A model generated the notes under the pieces. That model saw nothing but the letters and a program-made list of their open reading frames with translations. It did no database searches and had not been told where the DNA came from. DNA of 17,298 bases from contig NZ_JBELDZ010000052.1 in NCBI RefSeq assembly GCF_042094015.1, positions 1-17,298 on the forward strand, given 5' to 3'. The first letter of the stretch is position 1, and the number at the start of each line of letters is the position of its first letter. Made by a program: the position numbers and the translations under genes. Below, one piece after another: positions 9,549 to 16,379 of this stretch. The DNA comes from Aurantibacter sp042094015. Lineage in GTDB: Bacteria; Bacteroidota; Bacteroidia; Flavobacteriales; Flavobacteriaceae.

Positions 9549-10010
9549 TTAGTTATTATGGTCTTTTTTTATTCTAGCTAAATCACGTTTGTTATCACGG
9601 TCTTTAATAGTTTCACGCTTGTCGTATAGTTTTTTACCTTTACAAAGTGCAATGTCTACTTTTGCATATCCTTTATCATTAATAAAAAGTCTAAGAGGAA
9701 TAATGGTTAATCCAGCATTTTGTAGATCACGCTCTAAACCTTTTAACTCTTTTTTGTTTAATAATAGTTTGCGTATAGCTTTTGGTTTATGATTGTAATA
9801 GTTTCCAAATGCATATTCCTCAATAGTCATATTAACTACAAAAAGTTCGCCTTTTTCGTTAAATTCACAAAAACTTTCTGCAATTGAAGCTTTGCTAGAA
9901 CGAATAGCTTTAATTTCTGTTCCAGTTAAAACAATTCCAGCGGAATAACGATCAATAATTTCATATTGAAATTTTGCTTTTTTATTAAGTATGTTAACTT
10001 TTTTCTGCAT
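9549..10010 (-). CDS. smpB: SsrA-binding protein SmpB
   Basis: A 153-residue protein of the usual SmpB length. It binds tmRNA (SsrA) and brings it to stalled ribosomes for trans-translation in the cytoplasm. The OB-fold core shows YEIIDRYSAGIVLTGTEIKA (about 16-35) and the conserved RSSKASI, FCEFNEKGELFVVNM, YNHKP and RKLLLNKKE blocks. The C-terminal tail GKKLYDKRETIKDRDNKRD (from residue 125) is the ribosome-decoding tail. Many SmpB proteins have His where this one has Tyr129 in the GKKxxDKR motif. No tmRNA gene was found in the window. The start ATG at 10010 is supported by the conserved N-terminus and by a promoter-like element just upstream. Confidence 0.96.
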   Translation of the reverse strand: MQKKVNILNKKAKFQYEIIDRYSAGIVLTGTEIKAIRSSKASIAESFCEFNEKGELFVVNMTIEEYAFGNYYNHKPKAIRKLLLNKKELKGLERDLQNAGLTIIPLRLFINDKGYAKVDIALCKGKKLYDKRETIKDRDNKRDLARIKKDHNN

Positions 10011-10018
10011 AACTATAA

Positions 10019-10048
10019 CAAATATAAATTATTTCTAATTAATTAGAA
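10019..10048 (-). promoter_or_regulatory. Candidate smpB promoter (TATATTTG) next to a 16-bp palindrome
   Basis: The minus strand reads TATATTTG at 10026-10019, a TAnnTTTG match 8 bp from the smpB ATG. Directly upstream is a perfect 16-bp palindrome, TTCTAATTAATTAGAA (10033-10048). The very short leader and the AT-rich composition lower confidence. The rest of the 261-bp smpB-clpB gap holds only the clpB terminator. Confidence 0.35.
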
Positions 10049-10156
10049 TAAACTTAGCTTTAAACTATTATTAAATAGCCTATGTAGAATGATAGTGATT
10101 ATTTTTTAGAATCGATTTTAAGAAGCTATATTATTTTAAGTTTAAATAGAATACAT

Positions 10157-10202
10157 AAAAAAAAGCAACGCTTAACTTAATTAAAGTTTTTGCGTTGCTT
10201 TT
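10157..10202 (-). terminator. Intrinsic terminator of clpB
   Basis: An 11-bp perfect stem, AAAAGCAACGC (10161-10171) with GCGTTGCTTTT (10192-10202). The 20-nt loop contains a further 5-bp stem (AACTT/AAGTT). On the minus strand the GC-rich stem is followed by eight Ts, the classic form, about 70 bp past the clpB stop. No plus-strand gene ends here. Confidence 0.85.
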
Positions 10203-10271
10203 CAAACTAACCAACCAATACTATAACGAGTCTTTATTTTTAATATTTTATTTAAGCATCGTTAAAATGTG

Positions 10272-12878
10272 TTAAAGTTTTTTTGTAGCTAAATTACTTT
10301 CATTTCTAAAAACCAATTCGTTGTTAAACGCATCTAAAAGTATAATACTATCTGTAGTAACTTTTCCAGAAAGTATTTCTTTACTTAAAGCGTTTAATAC
10401 TTCTTTTTGAATGACTCTTTTTACTGGTCTTGCTCCATATTCCGGATTATAGCCTTTTTGAGACAAATAAGTTATTGCTTCTAGTGTAGCATCAAAAACA
10501 ATACCTTGCTCTGCTATCATTTTAGTAATTCCTTTTACTTGTAAAGCTACAATTTGTGTAATGTTTTCTTGAGTTAATGGTGTAAATAAAATTGTATCGT
10601 CTATTCTATTTAAAAACTCTGGTCTTACAGTTTGTTTTAATAATGCTAGAACATCTATTTTAGCTGCTTCCATTGCAGTACCTATATCTTTTACTGTATC
10701 AAAATGATGCTGTATTGCGGTACTTCCCATATTAGATGTCATTATAATAATGGTGTTTTTAAAATCCGCAATTCTCCCTTTATTATCTGTTAAATGTCCT
10801 TCGTCTAAAACTTGTAATAAAATATTAAACGTATCTGGATGCGCTTTTTCTATTTCGTCTAATAAAACCACAGAATAAGGTTTGCGTCTAACAGCTTCTG
10901 TTAATTGTCCGCCTTCATCGTAACCAACGTATCCTGGAGGCGCACCAACTAAACGACTTACTGCGTGACGTTCTTGATATTCGCTCATGTCTATTCTTGT
11001 CATTGCAGACTCGTCATCAAATAAATATTCAGCTAATGCTTTAGCTAATTCTGTTTTTCCAACACCTGTAGTTCCTAAAAATAAAAAGGTTCCAATAGGT
11101 TTCTGTGGGTTTTGTAAGCCAGCGCGACTTCTTCTAACCGCATCACTTACAGCTTCTATAGCTTCTTCTTGTCCAACAACACGTTTATGTAATTCGTCTT
11201 CTAATTTTAAAAGTTTTTCACGATCTGTTTGTAGCATTTTAGTTACAGGGATTCCAGTCCATTTTGCTACGACATCAGCAATATCCTCATAAGTGACTTC
11301 TTCTTTAATTAAAGCGTTTTCAGATTGTGTTTGTAACTGTTTTTGACTTATTTCCAGTTCTTCCTGTGCTTCTTTTATTTTTCCATATCGTAGCTCTGCA
11401 ACTTTACCGTAATCACCATCGCGTTCTGCTTTTTCTGCTTCAAGTTTATAATTTTCAATGTTTTGTTTTATTTGCTGAATACTATCTACTACTGCTTTTT
11501 CATTTTTCCACTTAGCATTAATCTCGTTACGTTCTTCTTTTAAATTTGCTAAATCAGATTTAAGAGATTTTACTTTCACATCATCTTTTTCACGTTTAAT
11601 GGCTTCAATTTCAATTTCAAGTTGCATTATTTTACGATCGAGAACATCTAATTCTTCTGGTTTAGAGTTTATTTCCATTCTAAGTTTAGAAGCAGATTCG
11701 TCCATTAAATCTATGGCTTTGTCTGGTAAAAAACGATTAGTAATATAGCGTTGAGATAATTTTACAGCGCCAATAATAGCTTCATCTTTTATAATAACTT
11801 TATGATGCGCTTCATACTTTTCTTTAATTCCTCTAAGAATTGAAATGGCACTTTCTGTATCTGGTTCTTCTACATTTACTTTTTGAAAACGACGTTCTAA
11901 AGCTTTGTCTTTTTCAAAGTGTTTTTGATATTCATCAAGAGTAGTTGCGCCAATAGCTCTAAGTTCTCCTCTTGCTAGCGCAGGCTTTAAAATATTTGCC
12001 GCATCCATTGCGCCTTGTCCGCCACCAGCGCCAACTAAAGTGTGAATTTCATCTATAAATAAAACAATATCGCCGTTACTAGATGTTACTTCTTTAACAA
12101 CAGCTTTTAAGCGTTCTTCAAATTCTCCTTTAAATTTTGCACCAGCAATTAATGCGCCCATATCTAATGCGAAAATCTGTATATCTTTAAGATTTTCTGG
12201 AATATCTCCATCTACAATTCTATGAGCTAAACCTTCTGCAATAGCAGTTTTTCCTGTTCCTGGTTCTCCTATTAAAATAGGATTGTTTTTTGTTCTACGC
12301 GATAAAATTTGAAGGATACGTCTAATTTCTTCATCGCGACCAATTACCGGATCTAATTTTCCGTCTTGTGCTGCTTTATTTAAGTTTGTAGCAAACTTAT
12401 TTAATGAGTTATAAGTATCTTCTTGGTTTTGTGATGTAACGCGATCACCTTGACGTAATTCTTCAATAGCGGTTTTTAGTCCTTTTTCTGAAACACCTTG
12501 ATCTTTTAATATTTGTGCTATCTTACTATTTGATTTAAAAATGGCTAGAATAATATGTTCAATAGAAATATATTCGTCATTCATTTTTTTAGCAATAATA
12601 GAAGCCTCACCTAATGTTTTACCTGCTTCTCTAGATAAGGTTAAATCTCCTCCAGAAACTTTAGAAAAACTTTCTATTTGTTTATCTAAAACTTTGTTTA
12701 ATAAGCTAATATTAACGTTTAGTTTTTTTAATAAGAAAGGTAAAACATTTTCATCTACATTGGTAATGCCTTTAAATAAATGCTCGTTTTCAATTTGTTG
12801 TTGGCCATTACTTTGCACTAATTGTTGTGCGTTTTGAATGGCTTCTTGAGATTTTATGGTATAGTTGTTAAAATTCAT
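10272..12878 (-). CDS. clpB: ATP-dependent disaggregase ClpB
   Basis: An 868-residue AAA+ chaperone of normal length that, with DnaK, pulls polypeptides out of aggregates in the cytoplasm. Parts in order: Clp N-domain (about 1-148); first ATPase domain with Walker A GEPGTGKT (204-211), Walker B VLFIDE (272-277) and the arginine-finger region ALERRF; a coiled-coil middle domain rich in Lys/Glu (about 400-530), which distinguishes ClpB from ClpA/ClpC; and the second ATPase domain with Walker A GTTGVGKT (602-609; Thr where E. coli ClpB has Pro) and Walker B VVLLDE (670-675). The pore-loop region GAKFKGEFEERL is present. The C-terminal domain contains NPEYGARPVKRVIQ. It is transcribed alone, divergent from ytxJ, with its own terminator. 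I found no CIRCE heat-shock operator. Confidence 0.97.
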   Translation of the reverse strand: MNFNNYTIKSQEAIQNAQQLVQSNGQQQIENEHLFKGITNVDENVLPFLLKKLNVNISLLNKVLDKQIESFSKVSGGDLTLSREAGKTLGEASIIAKKMNDEYISIEHIILAIFKSNSKIAQILKDQGVSEKGLKTAIEELRQGDRVTSQNQEDTYNSLNKFATNLNKAAQDGKLDPVIGRDEEIRRILQILSRRTKNNPILIGEPGTGKTAIAEGLAHRIVDGDIPENLKDIQIFALDMGALIAGAKFKGEFEERLKAVVKEVTSSNGDIVLFIDEIHTLVGAGGGQGAMDAANILKPALARGELRAIGATTLDEYQKHFEKDKALERRFQKVNVEEPDTESAISILRGIKEKYEAHHKVIIKDEAIIGAVKLSQRYITNRFLPDKAIDLMDESASKLRMEINSKPEELDVLDRKIMQLEIEIEAIKREKDDVKVKSLKSDLANLKEERNEINAKWKNEKAVVDSIQQIKQNIENYKLEAEKAERDGDYGKVAELRYGKIKEAQEELEISQKQLQTQSENALIKEEVTYEDIADVVAKWTGIPVTKMLQTDREKLLKLEDELHKRVVGQEEAIEAVSDAVRRSRAGLQNPQKPIGTFLFLGTTGVGKTELAKALAEYLFDDESAMTRIDMSEYQERHAVSRLVGAPPGYVGYDEGGQLTEAVRRKPYSVVLLDEIEKAHPDTFNILLQVLDEGHLTDNKGRIADFKNTIIIMTSNMGSTAIQHHFDTVKDIGTAMEAAKIDVLALLKQTVRPEFLNRIDDTILFTPLTQENITQIVALQVKGITKMIAEQGIVFDATLEAITYLSQKGYNPEYGARPVKRVIQKEVLNALSKEILSGKVTTDSIILLDAFNNELVFRNESNLATKKL

Positions 12879-12975
12879 AACTGATGATTTTTAAGTTGAG
12901 TTCACAAACATGAACATATAATCGTTTTCTTTTTCAGATAGATGGTTTCAATTATAGAACCAAAATACAATACCG

Positions 12976-13018
12976 GTCAAAATGTCCTGTAAAACCTTGT
13001 TTTTACTGACTTTTTGAC
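12976..13018. promoter_or_regulatory. Imperfect inverted repeat / stem-loop between divergent clpB and ytxJ
   Basis: GTCAAAA-t-GTC-ct-GTAAAA (12976-12994) pairs with TTTTAC-t-GAC-t-TTTTGAC (13001-13018) across a 6-nt loop. This gives 16 base pairs, one T/T mismatch and one small bulge. No T-tract follows, so it is not an obvious terminator. It sits about 100 bp upstream of both start codons. An operator or an attenuator hairpin in a leader is possible. Confidence 0.4.
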
Positions 13019-13078
13019 AATGTAAGCTTTCTGTTTTTATTAAGACTAATGCTTAAAACTTAGTAACGTTTAATATGG

Positions 13079-13086
13079 TAACTTTG
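13079..13086 (+). promoter_or_regulatory. Candidate -7 element (TAACTTTG) for ytxJ
   Basis: TAACTTTG matches TAnnTTTG exactly and lies 24 bp before the ytxJ ATG at 13111. No convincing -33 TTTG is seen; the region about 20 bp upstream reads cttaaaac. Confidence 0.5.
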
Positions 13087-13110
13087 TTTTAAATAAGTAA
13101 ATATTACAAT

Positions 13111-13497
13111 ATGGGATTTATAAATAAATTGTTTGGAGGAACAAGCGAGCCGAAAGAAGAAAAGGTTTTACCTTGGATAAACTTAACAGATATAAAGCAA
13201 CTTGATAGTATTGCCGAAAAATCTAAAACTAAAACGCAATTAGTATTTAAGCATTCTACTAGATGTGGCATTAGTAGTATGGTTTTAAAACAATTTGAAA
13301 CTCAATACAACTTAGACTTAAATGTAGACTTGTATTACGTAGATTTATTAAATGTAAGAGAAGTGTCTAACGAAATTGGTTATAAATTTCAAGTAATGCA
13401 CCAAAGTCCGCAATTGATTGTGATTAAAAATGGAGTAGCAGTGGCGCACACAAGTCACGGTGCAATAAACGATATGGATTTATCTACTTTTGTTTAA
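13111..13497 (+). CDS. ytxJ: Bacilliredoxin-like redox protein YtxJ (thioredoxin fold)
   Basis: A 128-residue cytoplasmic protein with a thioredoxin-like fold. The active-site block is VFKHSTRCGISSMVLKQFE, with Cys52 as the single visible redox cysteine. VMHQSPQLIVIKNG supplies the cis-Pro loop (P99), and the ending HTSHGAI matches the family. In the family this protein (YtxJ/BrxC of Bacillus, also frequent in Bacteroidota) acts as a bacilliredoxin that removes bacillithiol from protein cysteines. That role is by family, not shown here; no bacillithiol biosynthesis gene is in the window. The N-terminal 20 residues (MGFINKLFGGTSEPKEEK) form a short polar extension. It is monocistronic, with a promoter-like element upstream and a hairpin right after the stop. 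Confidence 0.85.
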   Translation: MGFINKLFGGTSEPKEEKVLPWINLTDIKQLDSIAEKSKTKTQLVFKHSTRCGISSMVLKQFETQYNLDLNVDLYYVDLLNVREVSNEIGYKFQVMHQSPQLIVIKNGVAVAHTSHGAINDMDLSTFV

Positions 13498-13526
13498 AGC
13501 AAAAACAGTATTTGCTATTTTTTATA
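13498..13526 (+). terminator. Likely intrinsic terminator of ytxJ
   Basis: AGCAAA (13498-13503) pairs with TTTGCT (13511-13516) across a 7-nt loop, followed by ATTTTTTAT. The stem begins on the base after the ytxJ stop codon. The stem is short (6 bp), hence moderate confidence. Confidence 0.55.
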
Positions 13527-13559
13527 ATTTGACATTCTCCTTTTTTTAAACGAACTTCG

Positions 13560-13579
13560 TATAACGTGTGATAGCAAAC
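13560..13579 (+). repeat. Left boundary motif of a cassette-like segment
   Basis: TATAACGTGTGATAGCAAAC. Its reverse complement closely matches the motif at 14313-14330 (ATATAACGTGTTAGCAAC); the two differ mainly by a 2-base GA insertion. The pair brackets the unrecognised gene at 13625-14320. Confidence 0.5.
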
Positions 13580-13624
13580 ATTAAAACGATTAGATATCAC
13601 TTCACTCATTGTGCATAATTGTAA

Positions 13625-14125
13625 ATGAAAAAACATCAGATCATATTTGATAAAATAGCTAAACTATTTAAAGAGCACTTTAAAGAAAACGCTATTATGA
13701 GTATTGGAGAATATGATGATGGATATTCTGAAAATCATTTGACGATAAAAAATACAGGAGCTTGGATTTTTTGTGATGAATACGAATTGATCTTTGGAAC
13801 AGGATTTAATCATAGGCATTATAATCCCGAATTTGATGAATTATTAGATTGTTTAGATGAGTTTCAAAGAATGTTAACAAAACGAAAAAGAAAAACGGAT
13901 TACTTTAAAGGTAATTACTGCTATAAAACTAGACTTGAGGTTGAATCTGCTAATAACAATTTTAAAGAATTTAGCACTTCCTCAACTTGGTACTTTTCAT
14001 TCTGGAAAATAACAACGGAAAAAGTTACTATCGAAAAACCAATCATTGACTCATTGGAATTTGAAAATGCATTTATCGAAATAAAAAACTATTCACAAAA
14101 CGATATATGTGTTCATAGCAGCTAG
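13625..14125 (+). CDS. Unrecognised 166-residue protein (first part of a TAG-interrupted frame)
   Basis: I do not recognise this family. The protein starts MKKHQIIFDKIAKLFKEHFK, with no signal peptide or membrane segment, so it is probably cytoplasmic. It has an amphipathic N-terminal helix, an acidic/aromatic region (GEYDDGYSENH, WIFCDEYELIFGTGFNHRHY), a basic patch (MLTKRKRKTDYFKG) and a C-terminal beta-rich region with several Trp and Phe (STWYFSFWKITTEK). The stop is TAG at 14123-14125. The next codon is in the same frame, which stays open for 64 more codons, so the intact form may have been 231 residues. It lies between inverted TATAACGTG motifs, so horizontal gain as a cassette is plausible. 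An ATG with no clear ribosome-binding site is normal for this phylum. Confidence 0.6.
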   Translation: MKKHQIIFDKIAKLFKEHFKENAIMSIGEYDDGYSENHLTIKNTGAWIFCDEYELIFGTGFNHRHYNPEFDELLDCLDEFQRMLTKRKRKTDYFKGNYCYKTRLEVESANNNFKEFSTSSTWYFSFWKITTEKVTIEKPIIDSLEFENAFIEIKNYSQNDICVHSS

Positions 14126-14320
14126 GTGATAAATCGAAAAGTTGATTTTAAAACATCACCTGAAATAAATTTCATTTTAATAAACAAGGAAATGAATAAG
14201 GCAAAAGCAGAAATTCGATTAATTAGCACAGGATTGGAGTTAAATCTCTCCAAAACTAAAGAAAAAAGGATAATAGATGAAATCAAAAAAACTGTGGGTA
14301 GAATAAGTTACAGTTGCTAA
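14126..14320 (+). CDS. Possible 64-residue product or 3' remainder of the preceding gene after an in-frame TAG
   Basis: This frame continues 13625-14125 without a shift. The junction reads TAGGTG, so the first candidate start is a GTG touching the stop; an in-frame ATG follows at 14192 (MNKAKAEIRL). The peptide is basic and helix-prone (LSKTKEKRIIDEIKKTVGRI). Its stop TAA (14318-14320) lies inside the right boundary motif. It could be a separate small gene, a fragment of a gene broken by a nonsense mutation, or a sequencing error. The shared frame and the lack of a normal start favour one broken gene of 231 codons. Confidence 0.4.
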   Translation: MINRKVDFKTSPEINFILINKEMNKAKAEIRLISTGLELNLSKTKEKRIIDEIKKTVGRISYSC

Positions 14321-14330
14321 CACGTTATAT
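14313..14330 (-). repeat. Right boundary motif of the cassette-like segment
   Basis: The plus strand reads GTTGCTAACACGTTATAT, inverted with respect to 13560-13579. The upstream gene's stop codon TAA is part of it, as commonly seen where gene-cassette recombination sites follow the coding region. No full integron attC site (two paired simple sites) could be defined. The 170 bp from 14321 to the GNAT gene hold no other gene or clear signal. Confidence 0.5.
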
Positions 14331-14517
14331 ATTCTAGTATACTTACGAAATCCTCTCAGATTTTCTGTTTTTATTTACAATCTTTGAAACTATAATAATA
14401 AAATCAAATGTGAGTAAAGTTTAATGAATTCGCTTACAAAGCAAAAAAAAACAACGTATTTACCTTATAATTTGTATTGGTGTTATTTAATTGGATTGTA
14501 AATTTAAAGAAAAAATA

Positions 14518-15033
14518 ATGATTAAAATAAAAATAGCTAAAGAAGCAGATGCAGTAGTTTTAGCTCTTTTAGGTCGATTAACTTGGGCTGAGTCTCATGG
14601 GCATTATATAGATGATAAAAATAACCTATTAGAGTATCTAAACAATAATTTTTCAGTTTCTAAAACGAAACAAGATGTAAACAATCCTAAGAATCTTTTC
14701 TATATTATTTGTGTTGATGATTTACCCGTTGGTTACGCAAAATTAGTATTAAATGCCATAACCGAAAGTGTAGATTCTCAAAATAATTGTCGACTTGAAA
14801 GGATCTTCATTCTAAATGAATTTATACCATTAAAAATTGGGCAACAACTTCTAAATTTTGTTGAACAAAAAGCTAAGCACTTACAATTGGATACAATGTG
14901 GCTTTCTGTTTATATAAAAAATGGTAGAGCTATTAGGTTCTATGAAAGAAATGAATTTAAAAATGTTGGAAAATTAAATTTTATAGTGAATGGTATAGAC
15001 TACGAAAATATAGTTTTTTCAAAAATTATATAA
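14518..15033 (+). CDS. GNAT family N-acetyltransferase
   Basis: A 171-residue protein from the ATG at 14518 (MIKIKIAKEADAVVLALLG). A TTG at 14491 would add nine residues, but the GNAT fold normally opens at the beta-1 strand IKIAKEAD, so the ATG is preferred. Fold landmarks are the beta-4 strand LERIFILNEFIP, the acetyl-CoA loop region LKIGQQLLNFVEQKA, and the beta-5/alpha-4 part MWLSVYIKNGRAIRFYERNEFKNVG, where the NxRAIxFYExxGF-type motif is clear. The pyrophosphate-binding loop is degenerate: it has IGQQ rather than the R/Q-x-x-G-x-G/A form. The substrate cannot be told; small-molecule or protein amines are typical. It lies in the accessory segment, plus strand, and ends before a strong terminator. 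Confidence 0.88.
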   Translation: MIKIKIAKEADAVVLALLGRLTWAESHGHYIDDKNNLLEYLNNNFSVSKTKQDVNNPKNLFYIICVDDLPVGYAKLVLNAITESVDSQNNCRLERIFILNEFIPLKIGQQLLNFVEQKAKHLQLDTMWLSVYIKNGRAIRFYERNEFKNVGKLNFIVNGIDYENIVFSKII

Positions 15034-15087
15034 ATAAAACTATTCGGATACGTTAAACTGTATATAGAGACTTCTAGAGTCTTTAAT

Positions 15088-15129
15088 AAAAAAACGCATA
15101 AAACTCAATTCAGTTTTATGCGTTTTTTT
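15088..15129. terminator. Bidirectional intrinsic terminator between convergent genes
   Basis: An 18-bp perfect stem, AAAAAAACGCATAAAACT (15088-15105) with AGTTTTATGCGTTTTTTT (15112-15129), around a 6-nt loop CAATTC. It has seven Ts at the 3' side on both strands. It serves the GNAT gene (plus) and the lipoprotein gene (minus), which converge here. Confidence 0.88.
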
Positions 15130-15152
15130 ATGTTTAAATACTATTGCGCTTA

Positions 15153-16328
15153 TTATCTAAAATTCTGTCCAGAAATAATAGATTTGAGTTTTGCTTTTAA
15201 ATCTTCTCCAGTATCAAAAATCATTTGCTCGTTACTTGGAAACTGCACACGTATGTTATTTAAGTAATCTAATAAACCACCATCTAACGCACGATTATCT
15301 CCTCTTGAAGTAGCATAAAAATGCTCGAATAAAAAAGTGCTTTCAATTGGGAAACGATCTAGCAATTGGTTAGTTTTTAAATCTTTAAATTCAGCATCAG
15401 CTAAAACAGTAGAAGTTTTAAATTGTCTTGTTTCGTAATATTCGCAACGTACTTTAGTGAATTTATCTTCTTTAATATCATTTCCTAAAGAGTCTTTTTT
15501 TACATTTCCTTCTTCATCTAAAACATATTTCCAACCATCTTTAACTAATTTTTCTTTTATAATTTCACGTTCTTTAACTTGTTCTGGCGAAATAATAATA
15601 TTTTTGAAAATTAAAGACATATTAAAATCGTAATCCACATTTGGTAATTTGTTATTATGGTAAACAGTCCATAAATTATCTAATCCATACGTGCTAATAT
15701 TTAATAAATCCTGTTCTAAGCGTTTTGGAATTATTTGCTGTGTTTCATTTTTTAAATCTAAAGACACATAATCACGACCTTTATTTAAAGCAGTATTAAT
15801 TTTGCTTCTAACATCTCTAAAGTTTGGATTAATTTTATCAATATATTGGAAATCTTGATAAGATTGTCTTGCATCAAATTTATTATTGCTATTTAATAGG
15901 GAAGAAGCTTTACTATATAAATAATCTGATGTTTTGTTTTTGTAATTCACAATATCAGAAGCATAATTGGTGAATTTCAATCTTACTTCACTGCCATTCA
16001 AATATAAAGGTAAAACTGGTTTTACGCGTTCTTGACGATTTCTTAAGTTGATGTACTTATTATAAATCTGCTCGTATTTTTCAGGATTATTATCTTTTTT
16101 TAGATAATTAATATCGTTTAAATCTCTATCTACAGCTTTATTATAAGCACGCTTTAATAAACCAATGTATTCTTGTTTGCTTTTACGCTCTTTATTAGAA
16201 CTTAGTTTTCTAATAGCATCGTTTATGGCTTTGTCATAATTACCATAAGTTAATTGTTTTTCAATTTGTTTTGAAGTATTACAAGCTGATAATACTATAA
16301 ATAATGAAAGGAGTAGAAGTTTTTTCAT
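15153..16328 (-). CDS. Conserved hypothetical lipoprotein
   Basis: A 391-residue protein with a lipoprotein signal peptide: MKKLLLLSLFIVLSAC, lipobox L13-S14-A15-C16, so Cys16 would be lipidated and the protein membrane-anchored in the envelope. Residues about 20-190 are helical, Lys/Asn-rich and look TPR-like (KQLTYGNYDKAINDAIRKL, and a second region around NKFDARQSYQDF). The C-terminal half is more beta-like, with charged linkers (KDGWKYVLDEEGNVKKDS). No catalytic motif is visible and I cannot assign a function. It follows the plug-domain gene by 51 bp with no promoter-like element in between, so co-transcription is likely. Confidence 0.8.
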   Translation of the reverse strand: MKKLLLLSLFIVLSACNTSKQIEKQLTYGNYDKAINDAIRKLSSNKERKSKQEYIGLLKRAYNKAVDRDLNDINYLKKDNNPEKYEQIYNKYINLRNRQERVKPVLPLYLNGSEVRLKFTNYASDIVNYKNKTSDYLYSKASSLLNSNNKFDARQSYQDFQYIDKINPNFRDVRSKINTALNKGRDYVSLDLKNETQQIIPKRLEQDLLNISTYGLDNLWTVYHNNKLPNVDYDFNMSLIFKNIIISPEQVKEREIIKEKLVKDGWKYVLDEEGNVKKDSLGNDIKEDKFTKVRCEYYETRQFKTSTVLADAEFKDLKTNQLLDRFPIESTFLFEHFYATSRGDNRALDGGLLDYLNNIRVQFPSNEQMIFDTGEDLKAKLKSIISGQNFR

Positions 16329-16379
16329 AATAATAAGTTTGTTAAATATATTTTTTTGATAAGTTATTAATATAAGCGT

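Noticed and set aside
10011..10271. tmRNA (ssrA) gene next to smpB
   Set aside because: The 261-bp gap is AT-rich, with only a terminator and promoter-like elements. No tRNA-like acceptor end or tag reading frame was seen.
10987..12837. Open frames on the plus strand opposite clpB
   Set aside because: They lie entirely within a strongly conserved clpB, have low-complexity Leu/Phe/Ser-rich translations and no domain signature. The same holds for plus-strand frames opposite the S8 peptidase, smpB, DUF5686 and plug genes.
12879..13110. CIRCE-type heat-shock operator or classic heat-shock sigma promoter for clpB
   Set aside because: No TTAGCACTC-N9-GAGTGCTAA-like sequence is present, and no convincing TAnnTTTG was found on the minus strand. 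The clpB promoter could not be placed.
13553..13563. AACTTCGTATA, an 11-base match to one loxP arm
   Set aside because: The opposite arm (TATACGAAGTTAT) is absent at the required spacing, so it is not a lox site. The match is likely chance.
14123..14125. TAG read as pyrrolysine or another recoded amino acid
   Set aside because: Nothing nearby supports recoding, and the adjacent codons show no conserved context. A nonsense mutation or separate gene is simpler.
14491..14517. TTG start for the GNAT gene, giving 180 residues
   Set aside because: The extra residues MDCKFKEKI do not belong to the fold, and the ATG at 14518 fits the usual N-terminus of the family.
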